NCBI RefSeq assembly: GCF_050948215.1
Contig: NW_027488769.1
Coordinates: 186,001-250,000, forward strand
Reading direction: 5' to 3'
Origin: Halictus rubicundus
Lineage: Eukaryota; Arthropoda; Insecta; Hymenoptera; Halictidae
DNA: 64,000 bases
A program made the translations under genes and the position numbers. Positions within the stretch are counted from its first letter, which is position 1. Each line of letters opens with the position of its first letter. Positions 42,133-54,534 of the stretch are shown one piece after another. Under the pieces are notes generated by a model. The model saw only the letters and a list, made by a program, of their open reading frames with translations, was not told the DNA's origin and ran no database searches.

Positions 42133-45100
42133 ATGCTCTATCCTATCCTATCCCCAATCATATCCTATAATCTATCCTATCCTATTCTCTATCCTATCCT
42201 ATCCTCTATCATATCCTCTATCCTATCCTCTATCCTATCCTCTATCCTATCCTCTATCCTATCCTATCCTCTAATCTATCCTATCGTCTATCCTATCCTC
42301 TATCCTATCCTATCCTCTATCCTATCCTATCCTCTATCCTATCCTATCCTCTATCCTATCCTATCCTATCCTCTATCCTATCCTATCTTCTATCCTATCC
42401 TATCTTCTGTCCTATCCTATCCTCTATCCTATCAAATCCCCTATCCTATCCTCTATCCTATCCTATCCTCTATCCTATCCTATCGTCTATCCTATCCTCT
42501 TTCCTATCCTATCCTCTATCCTATCAAATCCCCTATCCTATCCTCTATCCTATCCTATCATCTATCCTCTATCCTATCCTATCATCTATCCTCTATCCTA
42601 TCCTCTATCCTATCCTATCCTCTATCCTATCCTATCGTCTATCCTATCCTCTATCCTATCCTGTCGTCTATCCTATCCTCTATCCTATCCTATCCTCTAT
42701 CCCATCCTATCCTCTATCCTATCCTATCCTCTATCCTATCCCATCTTCTATCCTATCCTATCCTCTATCCTATCAAATCCCCTATCCTATCCTCTGTCCT
42801 ATCCTATCCTCTATCCTCTATCCTATCCTATCCTCTATCCTATCCTATCCTCTATCCTATCCTATCCTCTATCCTATCCTGTCGTCTATCCTATCCTCTA
42901 TCCTATCCTATCCTCTATCCTATCCTATCCTCTATCCTATCCTATCCTCTATCCTATCCTATCCTCTATCCTATCCTATCCTCTATCCTATCCTATCCTC
43001 TATCCTATCCTATCGTCTATCCTATCCTCTATCCTATCCTGTCGTCTATCCTATCCTCTATCAACTCCTATCCTCTATCCTATCCTATCCTCTATCCTAT
43101 CCTATCCTCTATCCTATCCCATCTTCTATTCTATCCTATCCTCTGTCCTATCCTATCCTCTATCCTAACCTATCCTCTATCCTATCCCGTCGTCTATCCT
43201 ATCCTCTATCCTATCCTATCCTCTATCCTATCCTATCCTATCCTATCCTATCCTCTATCCTATCCTATCCTCTATCCTATCCCATCTTCTATCCTATCCT
43301 ATCCTCTATCCTATCAAATCCCCTATCCTATCCTCTGTCCTATCCTATCCTCTATCCTATCCTATCCTCTATCCTATCAAATCCCCTATCCTATCAAATC
43401 CCCTATCCTATCCTCTATCCTATCCTATCCTCTATCCTATCCTATCCTCTATCCTATCCTATCGTCTATCCTATCGTCTATCCTATCCTCTATCCTATCC
43501 TATCCTCTATCCTATCCTATTCTCTATCCTATCCTATCCTCTATCATATCCTCTATCCTATCCTATCTTCTGTCCTATCCTATCCTCTATCCTATCAAAT
43601 CCCCTAACCTATCCTCTATCCTATCCTATCCTCTATTCTATCCTATCGTCTATCCTATCCTCTATCCTATCCTATCCTCTATCCTATCCTCTCCTCTATC
43701 CTATCCTATCCTCTATCCTATCCTATCCTATCCTCTATCCTATCCTATCTTCTATCCTATCCTATTCTCTATCCTATCCTATCCTCTATCATATCCTCTA
43801 TCCTATCCTCTATCCTATCCTCTATCCTATCCTATCCTCTAATCTATCCTATCGTCTATCCTATCCTCTATCCTATCCTATCCTCTATCCTATCTTATCC
43901 TCTATCCTATCCTATCCTCTATCCTATCCTATCCTCTATCCTATCCCATCTTCTATCCTATCCTATCCTCTATCCTATCAAATCCCCTATCCTATCCTCT
44001 GTCCTATCCTATCCTCTATCCTCTATCCTATCCTATCCTCTATCCTAACCTATTCTCTATCCTATCCTCTATCCTATCCTCTATCCTATCCTATCCTCTA
44101 TCCTATCCTATCCTCTATCCTATCCTATCCTCTATCCTATCCTGTCGTCTATCCTATCCTCTATCCTATCCTATCCTCTATCCTATCCTATCCTCTATCC
44201 TATCCTATCCTCTATCCTATCCTATCCTCTATCCTATCCTATCCTCTATCCTATCCTATCGTCTATCCTATCCTCTATCCTATCCTGTCGTCTATCCTAT
44301 CCTCTATCAAATCCTATCCTCTATCCTATCCTATCCTCTATCCTATCCTATCCTCTATCCTATCCCATCTTCTATTCTATCCTATCCTCTGTCCTATCCT
44401 ATCCTCTATCCTATCCTATATTCTATCCTATCCCGTCGTCTATCCTATCCTCTATCCTATCCTATCCTATCCTCTATCCTATCCTATCTTCTATCCTATC
44501 CTATTCTCTATCCTATCCTATCCTCTATCATATCCTCTATCCTATCCTCTATCCTATCCTCTATCCTATCCTATCCTCTAATCTATCCTATCGTCTATCC
44601 TATCCTCTATCCTATCCTATCCTCTATCCTATCCTATCCTCTATCCTATCCTATCGTCTATCCTATCCTATCCTCTATCCTATCCTATCCTCTATCCTAT
44701 CCTATCCTCTATCCTATCCTATCCTCTATCCTATCCTATTCTCTATCCTATCCTATCGTCTATCCTATCCTCTATCCTATCCTGTCGTCTATCCTATCCT
44801 ATCCTCTGTCCTATCCTATCCTCTATCCTTTCCTATCCTCTATCCTATCCTCTATCCTATCCTATCCTCTATCCTATCAAATCCCCTATCCTATCCTCTA
44901 TCCTCTATCCTATCCTATCCTCTATCCTATCCTATCCTCTATCCTATCCTATCCTCTATCCTATCCTATCCTCTATCCTATCCTATCCTCTATCCTATCC
45001 TATCTTCTATCCTATCCTATCCTCTATCCTATCATATCCTCTATCCTATAATATCCTCTATCCTATCCCATCTTCTATCCTATCCTATCCTCTATCCTAT

Positions 45101-45229
45101 CAAATCCCCTATCCTATCAAATCCCCTATCCTATCCTCTGTCCTATCCTATCCTCTATCCTATCCTATCCTCTATCCTATCAAATCCCCTATCCTATCAA
45201 ATCCCCTATCCTATCCTCTATCCTATCCT
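42133..45229 (+). repeat. Higher-order repeat unit 2 (3,097 bp)
   Basis: This unit has the same anchor and TATAATCTATCC subtype as unit 1, but the anchor's CCCCTATC has changed to CCCCAATC. It is in direct orientation and shares module order with units 3 and 4 in its right two-thirds (TATCTTATCC near 43,895, CCCGTCGTC near 44,430, CTGTCGTC modules). Confidence 0.8.
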
Positions 45230-48200
45230 ATGCTCTATCCTATCCTATCCCCTATCATATCCTATAATCTATCCTATCCTATTCTCTATCCTATCCTATC
45301 CTCTATCATATCCTCTATCCTATCCTCTATCCTATCCTCTATCCTATCCTCTATCCTATCCTATCCTCTAATCTATCCTATCGTCTATCCTATCCTCTAT
45401 CCTATCCTATCCTCTATCCTATCCTATCCTCTATCCTATCCTATCCTCTATCCTATCCTATCCTATCCTCTATCCTATCCTATCTTCTATCCTATCCTAT
45501 CCTCTATCCTATCATATCCTCTATCCTATAATATCCTCTATCCTATCATATCCTCTATCCTATCCTATCTTCTGTCCTATCCTATCCTCTATCCTATCAA
45601 ATCCCCTATCCTATCCTCTATCCTATCCTATCCTCTATCCTATCCTATCGTCTATCCTATCCTCTTTCCTATCCTATCCTCTATCCTATCAAATCCCCTA
45701 TCCTATCCTCTATCCTATCCTATCATCTATCCTCTATCCTATCCTATCATCTATCCTCTATCCTATCCTCTATCCTATCCTATCCTCTATCCTATCCTAT
45801 CGTCTATCCTATCCTCTATCCTATCCTGTCGTCTATCCTATCCTCTATCCTATCCTATCCTCTATCCCATCCTATCCTCTATCCTATCCTATCCTCTATC
45901 CTATCCCATCTTCTATCCTATCCTATCCTCTATCCTATCAAATCCCCTATCCTATCCTCTGTCCTATCCTATCCTCTATCCTCTATCCTATCCTATCCTC
46001 TATCCTAACCTATTCTCTATCCTATCCTCTATCCTATCCTCTATCCTATCCTATCCTCTATCCTATCCTATCCTCTATCCTATCCTATCCTCTATCCTAT
46101 CCTGTCGTCTATCCTATCCTCTATCCTATCCTATCCTCTATCCTATCCTATCCTCTATCCTATCCTATCCTCTATCCTATCCTATCCTCTATCCTATCCT
46201 ATCCTCTATCCTATCCTATCCTCTATCCTATCCTATCGTCTATCCTATCCTCTATCCTATCCTGTCGTCTATCCTATCCTCTATCAAATCCTATCCTCTA
46301 TCCTATCCTATCCTCTATCCTATCCTATCCTCTATCCTATCCCATCTTCTATTCTATCCTATCCTCTGTCCTATCCTATCCTCTATCCTAACCTATCCTC
46401 TATCCTATCCCGTCGTCTATCCTATCCTCTATCCTATCCTATCCTCTATCCTATCCTATCCTATCCTATCCTATCCTCTATCCTATCCTATCCTCTATCC
46501 TATCCCATCTTCTATCCTATCCTATCCTCTATCCTATCAAATCCCCTATCCTATCCTCTGTCCTATCCTATCCTCTATCCTATCCTATCCTCTATCCTAT
46601 CAAATCCCCTATCCTATCAAATCCCCTATCCTATCCTCTATCCTATCCTATCCTCTATCCTATCCTATCCTCTATCCTATCCTATCGTCTATCCTATCGT
46701 CTATCCTATCCTCTATCCTATCCTATCCTCTATCCTATCCTATTCTCTATCCTATCCTATCCTCTATCATATCCTCTATCCTATCCTATCTTCTGTCCTA
46801 TCCTATCCTCTATCCTATCAAATCCCCTAACCTATCCTCTATCCTATCCTATCCTCTATTCTATCCTATCGTCTATCCTATCCTCTATCCTATCCTATCC
46901 TCTATCCTATCCTCTCCTCTATCCTATCCTATCCTCTATCCTATCCTATCCTATCCTCTATCCTATCCTATCTTCTATCCTATCCTATTCTCTATCCTAT
47001 CCTATCCTCTATCATATCCTCTATCCTATCCTCTATCCTATCCTCTATCCTATCCTATCCTCTAATCTATCCTATCGTCTATCCTATCCTCTATCCTATC
47101 CTATCCTCTATCCTATCTTATCCTCTATCCTATCCTATCCTATCCTCTATCCTATCCTATCGTCTATCCTATCCTATCCTCTATCCTATCCTATCCTCTA
47201 TCCTATCCTATCCTCTATCCTATCCTATCCTCTATCCTATCCTATTCTCTATCCTATCCTATCGTCTATCCTATCCTCTATCCTATCCTGTCGTCTATCC
47301 TATCCTATCCTCTGTCCTATCCTATCCTCTATCCTTTCCTATCCTCTATCCTATCCTCTATCCTATCCTCTATCCTATCCTATCCTCTATCCTATCAAAT
47401 CCCCTATCCTATCCTCTATCCTCTATCCTATCCTATCCTCTATCCTATCCTGTCGTCTATCCTATCCTCTATCCTATCATATCCTCTATCCTATCCTATC
47501 CTCTATCCTATCCTATCCTCTATCCTATCCTATCCTCTATCCTATCCTATCCTCTATCCTATCCTATCCTCTATCCTATCCTATCCTCTATCCTATCCTA
47601 TCCTATCCTCTATCCTATCCTATCTTCTATCCTATCCTATTCTCTATCCTATCCTATCCTCTATCATATCCTCTATCCTATCCTCTATCCTATCCTCTAT
47701 CCTATCCTATCCTCTAATCTATCCTATCGTCTATCCTATCCTCTATCCTATCCTATCCTCTATCCTATCCTATCCTCTATCCTATCCTATCGTCTATCCT
47801 ATCCTATCCTCTATCCTATCCTATCCTCTATCCTATCCTATCCTCTATCCTATCCTATCCTCTATCCTATCCTATTCTCTATCCTATCCTATCGTCTATC
47901 CTATCCTCTATCCTATCCTGTCGTCTATCCTATCCTATCCTCTGTCCTATCCTATCCTCTATCCTTTCCTATCCTCTATCCTATCCTCTATCCTATCCTA
48001 TCCTCTATCCTATCAAATCCCCTATCCTATCCTCTATCTTCTATCCTATCCTATCCTCTATCCTATCCTATCCTCTATCCTATCCTATCCTCTATCCTAT
48101 CCTATCCTCTATCCTATCCTATCCTCTATCCTATCCTATCTTCTATCCTATCCTATCCTCTATCCTATCATATCCTCTATCCTATAATATCCTCTATCCT

Positions 48201-48365
48201 ATCCCATCTTCTATCCTATCCTATCCTCTATCCTATCAAATCCCCTATCCTATCAAATCCCCTATCCTATCCTCTGTCCTATCCTATCCTCTATCCTATC
48301 CTATCCTCTATCCTATCAAATCCCCTATCCTATCAAATCCCCTATCCTATCCTCTATCCTATCCT
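45230..48365 (+). repeat. Higher-order repeat unit 3 (3,136 bp)
   Basis: This unit is nearly a carbon copy of unit 4. The + frame starting at each anchor gives a 611-codon open frame with the same residue string by eye, and landmarks TATCTTATCC (47114/50250) and CTGTCGTC (47451/50587) keep the 3,136-bp offset. The first indel seen is exactly one 17-bp unit, at about 47,478/50,631. Confidence 0.88.
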
Positions 48366-51300
48366 ATGCTCTATCCTATCCTATCCCCTATCATATCCTA
48401 TAATCTATCCTATCCTATTCTCTATCCTATCCTATCCTCTATCATATCCTCTATCCTATCCTCTATCCTATCCTCTATCCTATCCTCTATCCTATCCTAT
48501 CCTCTAATCTATCCTATCGTCTATCCTATCCTCTATCCTATCCTATCCTCTATCCTATCCTATCCTCTATCCTATCCTATCCTCTATCCTATCCTATCCT
48601 ATCCTCTATCCTATCCTATCTTCTATCCTATCCTATCCTCTATCCTATCATATCCTCTATCCTATAATATCCTCTATCCTATCATATCCTCTATCCTATC
48701 CTATCTTCTGTCCTATCCTATCCTCTATCCTATCAAATCCCCTATCCTATCCTCTATCCTATCCTATCCTCTATCCTATCCTATCGTCTATCCTATCCTC
48801 TTTCCTATCCTATCCTCTATCCTATCAAATCCCCTATCCTATCCTCTATCCTATCCTATCATCTATCCTCTATCCTATCCTATCATCTATCCTCTATCCT
48901 ATCCTCTATCCTATCCTATCCTCTATCCTATCCTATCGTCTATCCTATCCTCTATCCTATCCTGTCGTCTATCCTATCCTCTATCCTATCCTATCCTCTA
49001 TCCCATCCTATCCTCTATCCTATCCTATCCTCTATCCTATCCCATCTTCTATCCTATCCTATCCTCTATCCTATCAAATCCCCTATCCTATCCTCTGTCC
49101 TATCCTATCCTCTATCCTCTATCCTATCCTATCCTCTATCCTAACCTATTCTCTATCCTATCCTCTATCCTATCCTCTATCCTATCCTATCCTCTATCCT
49201 ATCCTATCCTCTATCCTATCCTATCCTCTATCCTATCCTGTCGTCTATCCTATCCTCTATCCTATCCTATCCTCTATCCTATCCTATCCTCTATCCTATC
49301 CTATCCTCTATCCTATCCTATCCTCTATCCTATCCTATCCTCTATCCTATCCTATCCTCTATCCTATCCTATCGTCTATCCTATCCTCTATCCTATCCTG
49401 TCGTCTATCCTATCCTCTATCAAATCCTATCCTCTATCCTATCCTATCCTCTATCCTATCCTATCCTCTATCCTATCCCATCTTCTATTCTATCCTATCC
49501 TCTGTCCTATCCTATCCTCTATCCTAACCTATCCTCTATCCTATCCCGTCGTCTATCCTATCCTCTATCCTATCCTATCCTCTATCCTATCCTATCCTAT
49601 CCTATCCTATCCTCTATCCTATCCTATCCTCTATCCTATCCCATCTTCTATCCTATCCTATCCTCTATCCTATCAAATCCCCTATCCTATCCTCTGTCCT
49701 ATCCTATCCTCTATCCTATCCTATCCTCTATCCTATCAAATCCCCTATCCTATCAAATCCCCTATCCTATCCTCTATCCTATCCTATCCTCTATCCTATC
49801 CTATCCTCTATCCTATCCTATCGTCTATCCTATCGTCTATCCTATCCTCTATCCTATCCTATCCTCTATCCTATCCTATTCTCTATCCTATCCTATCCTC
49901 TATCATATCCTCTATCCTATCCTATCTTCTGTCCTATCCTATCCTCTATCCTATCAAATCCCCTAACCTATCCTCTATCCTATCCTATCCTCTATTCTAT
50001 CCTATCGTCTATCCTATCCTCTATCCTATCCTATCCTCTATCCTATCCTCTCCTCTATCCTATCCTATCCTCTATCCTATCCTATCCTATCCTCTATCCT
50101 ATCCTATCTTCTATCCTATCCTATTCTCTATCCTATCCTATCCTCTATCATATCCTCTATCCTATCCTCTATCCTATCCTCTATCCTATCCTATCCTCTA
50201 ATCTATCCTATCGTCTATCCTATCCTCTATCCTATCCTATCCTCTATCCTATCTTATCCTCTATCCTATCCTATCCTATCCTCTATCCTATCCTATCGTC
50301 TATCCTATCCTATCCTCTATCCTATCCTATCCTCTATCCTATCCTATCCTCTATCCTATCCTATCCTCTATCCTATCCTATTCTCTATCCTATCCTATCG
50401 TCTATCCTATCCTCTATCCTATCCTGTCGTCTATCCTATCCTATCCTCTGTCCTATCCTATCCTCTATCCTTTCCTATCCTCTATCCTATCCTCTATCCT
50501 ATCCTCTATCCTATCCTATCCTCTATCCTATCAAATCCCCTATCCTATCCTCTATCCTCTATCCTATCCTATCCTCTATCCTATCCTGTCGTCTATCCTA
50601 TCCTCTATCCTATCCTATCCTCTATCCTATCATATCCTCTATCCTATCCTATCCTCTATCCTATCCTATCCTCTATCCTATCCTATCCTCTATCCTATCC
50701 TATCCTCTATCCTATCCTATCCTCTATCCTATCCTATCCTCTATCCTATCCTATCCTCTATCCTATCCCATCTTCTATCCTATCAAATCCCCTATCCTAT
50801 CCTCTATCCTATCCTATCCTCTATCCTATCCTATCCCCTATCGTATCCTGTTCTCTATCCTATCCAATCCCCTATCCTATCCTCTATCCTATCCTATCGC
50901 CTAAGATATCCTATCCTCTATCCTATCCTATCCTCTATCCTATCATATCCTCTATCCTATAATATCCTCTATCCTATCCTATCCTCTATCCAATCCTCTA
51001 CCCTATCCTATCCTCTATCCTATCCTATCCTCTATCCTATCCTATCCTCTATCCTGTCCTATCCTCTATCCTATCCTATCCTCTATCCTATCCTATCCTC
51101 TATTCAATCCTATACTCTATCCTATTCTCTATCCTATCCTATCAAATCCCCTATCCTATCCTCTGTCCTATCCTATCCACTATCCTATCCTATCCTCTAT
51201 CCTATCAAATCCCCTATCCTATCAAATCCCCTATCCTATCCCCTATCCTATCCTATCCTCTATCCTATCCTGTCGTCTATCCTATCCTCTATCCTATCCT

Positions 51301-51523
51301 GTCGTCTATCCTATCCTCTATCCTATCCTATCCTCTATCCTATCCTATCCTCTATCCTATCCTATCCTCTATCCTATCCCATCTTCTATCCTATCCTACC
51401 CTCTATCCTATCAAATCCCCTATCCTATCCTCTATCCTATCAAATCCCCTATCCTATCCTCTATCATATCCTATCCTATCCTCTATCCTATCCTATCGTC
51501 TATCCTATCCTCTATCCTATCCT
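48366..51523 (+). repeat. Higher-order repeat unit 4 (3,158 bp)
   Basis: It matches unit 3 up to about 50,755. There it passes into the CCCATCTTC, CGCCTAAGATATC and CCAATCCTCTACCC modules that begin the 3,011-bp duplicated block. The junction near 50,760 is thus a boundary between two generations of amplification. Confidence 0.85.
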
Positions 51524-54500
51524 ATGCTCTATCCTATCCTATCCCCTATCATATCCTATCCTCTATCCTATCCTATTCTCTATCCTATCCTATCCTCTAT
51601 CCTATCCTCTATCCTATCCTCTATCCTATCCTCTATCCTATCCTCTATCCTATCCTATCCTCTATTCTATCCTATCGTCTATCCTATCCTCTATCCTAAC
51701 CTATCCTCTGTCCTATCCTATCCTCTATCCTATCCTATCCTATCTTCTATCCTATCCTATTTTCTGTCCTATCCCACCCTCTATCCTATCAATTCCCCTA
51801 TCCTATCCTCTATCCTATCCTATCGTCTATCCTATCCTATCGTCTATCCTATCCTCTATCCTATCCTATCGTCTATCCTATCCTCTATCCTATCCTATCC
51901 TCTATCCTATCCTCTTTCCTATCCTATCCTCTATCCTATCAAATCCCCTATCCTATCCTCTATCCTATCCTATCATCTATCCTCTATCCTATCCTCTATC
52001 CTATCCTATCCTCTATCCTATCCTATCTTCTGTCCTATCCTATCCTCTATCCTATCAAATCCCCTATCCTATCCTCTATCCTATCCTATCCTCTATTCTA
52101 TCCTATCGTCTATCCTATCCTCTATCCTATCCTATCCTCTATCCTATCCTCTCCTCTATCCTATCCTATCCTCTATCCTATCCTATCCTATCCTCTATCC
52201 TATCCTATCTTCTATCCTATCCTATTCTCTATCCTATCCTATCCTCTATCATATCCTCTATCCTATCCTCTATCCTATCCTCTATCCTATCCTATCCTCT
52301 AATCTATCCTATCGTCTATCCTATCCTCTATCCTATCCTATCCTCTATCCTATCCTATCCTCTATCCTATCCTATCCTATCCTCTATCCTATCCTATCGT
52401 CTATCCTATCCTATCCCCTATCATATCCTATCCTCTATCCTATCCTATTCTCTATCCTATCCTATCCTCTATCCTATCCTCTATCCTATCCTCTATCCTA
52501 TCCTCTATCCTATCCTCTATCCTATCCTATCCTCTATTCTATCCTATCGTCAATCCTATCCTCTATCCTATCCTATCCTCTGTCCTATCCTATCCTCTAT
52601 CCTATCCTATCCTATCTTCTATCCTATCCTATCTTCTGTCCTATTCTACCCTCTATCCTATCAAATCCCCTATCCTATCCTCTATCCTATCCTATCGTCT
52701 ATCCTATCCTATCGTCTATCCTGTCCTCTATCCTATCCTATCGTCTATCCTATCCTCTATCCTATCCTATCCTCTATCCTATCCTCTTTCCTATCCTATC
52801 CTCTATCCTATCAAATCCCCTATCCTATCCTCTATCCTATCCTATCATCTATCCTCTATCCTATCCTCTATCCTATCCTATCCTCTATCCTATCCTATCT
52901 TCTGTCCTATCCTATCCTCTATCCTATCAAATCCCCTATCCTATCCTCTATCCTATCCTATCCTCTATTCTATCCTATCGTCTATCCTATCCTCTATCCT
53001 ATCCTATCCTCTATCCTATCCTCTCCTCTATCCTATCCTATCCTCTATCCTATCCTATCCTATCCTCTATCCTATCCTATCTTCTATCCTATCCTATTCT
53101 CTATCCTATCCTATCCTCTATCATATCCTCTATCCTATCCTCTATCCTATCCTCTATCCTATCCTATCCTCTAATCTATCCTATCGTCTATCCTATCCTC
53201 TATCCTATCCTATCCTCTATCCTATCCTATCCTCTATCCTATCCTATCGTCTATCCTATCCTATCCTCTATCCTATCCTCTATCCTATCCTCTATCCTAT
53301 CCTATCCTCTATCCTATCAAATCCCCTATCCTATCCTCTATCCTCTATCCTATCCTATCCTCTATCCTATCCTATCCTCTATCCTATCCTCTTTCCTATC
53401 CTATCCTCTATCCTATCAAATCCCCTATCCTATCCTCTATCCTATCCTATCATCTATCCTCTATCCTATCCTCTATCCTATCCTATCCTCTATCCTATCC
53501 TATCTTCTGTCCTATCCTATCCTCTATCCTATCAAATCCCCTATCCTATCCTCTATCCTATCCTATCCTCTATTCTATCCTATCGTCTATCCTATCCTCT
53601 ATCCTATCCTATCCTCTATCCTATCCTCTCCTCTATCCTATCCTATCCTCTATCCTATCCTATCCTATCCTCTATCCTATCCTCTATCCTATCCTATCCT
53701 CTATCCTATCCTATCCTCTATCCTATCCTATCCTCTATCCTATCCTATCCTCTATCCTATCCTATCCTCTATCCTATCCCATCTTCTATCCTATCAAATC
53801 CCCTATCCTATCCTCTATCCTATCCTATCCTCTATCCTATCCTATCCCCTATCGTATCCTGTTCTCTATCCTATCCAATCCCCTATCCTATCCTCTATCC
53901 TATCCTATCGCCTAAGATATCCTATCCTCTATCCTATCCTATCCTCTATCCTATCATATCCTCTATCCTATAATATCCTCTATCCTATCCTATCCTCTAT
54001 CCAATCCTCTACCCTATCCTATCCTCTATCCTATCCTATCCTCTATCCTATCCTATCCTCTATCCTGTCCTATCCTCTATCCTATCCTATCCTCTATCCT
54101 ATCCTATCCTCTATTCAATCCTATACTCTATCCTATTCTCTATCCTATCCTATCCTCTATCCTATCCTATCCTCTATCCTATCAAATCCCCTATCCTATC
54201 CTCTGTCCTATCCTATCCACTATCCTATCCTATCCTCTATCCTATCAAATCCCCTATCCTATCAAATCCCCTATCCTATCCCCTATCCTATCCTATCCTC
54301 TATCCTATCCTGTCGTCTATCCTATCCTCTATCCTATCCTATCCTCTATCCTATCCTATCCTCTATCCTATCCTATCCTCTATCCTATCCCATCTTCTAT
54401 CCTATCCTACCCTCTATCCTATCAAATCCCCTATCCTATCCTCTATCCTATCAAATCCCCTATCCTATCCTCTATCATATCCTATCCTATCCTCTATCCT

Positions 54501-54534
54501 ATCCTATCGTCTATCCTATCCTCTATCCTATCCT
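51524..54534 (+). repeat. Higher-order repeat unit 5 (3,011 bp)
   Basis: Its anchor is of the TATCCTCTATCC subtype, as at 35607, not the TATAATCTATCC subtype of units 1-4. The block 50,760-53,690 is repeated at 53,771-56,700 with a constant 3,011-bp offset (CCCATCTTC 50767/53778, CGCCTAAGATATC 50899/53910, anchors 51524/54535, CCCCTATCATATCC 52413/55424). The unit contains an internal 872-bp duplication. Confidence 0.87.
51541..53284 (+). repeat. 872-bp tandem duplication nested in higher-order unit 5
   Basis: The element CCCCTATCATATCC at 51541 recurs at 52413, and CTAATC at 52301 recurs at 53173, both 872 bp apart. The same pair exists in the next higher-order unit (54552/55424). The 872-bp duplication therefore predates the 3,011-bp one. 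Confidence 0.85.

Noticed and set aside
38908..43842. A 1,644-residue protein-coding gene, and other long frames such as 51,524-56,185, 23,041-25,635 and 20,287-22,569
   Set aside because: The frames arise because the repeat lacks + strand stops. The peptide is a perfect reflection of the 17-bp period, the other + frames are open as well, and no start context, intron, domain or codon bias supports translation.
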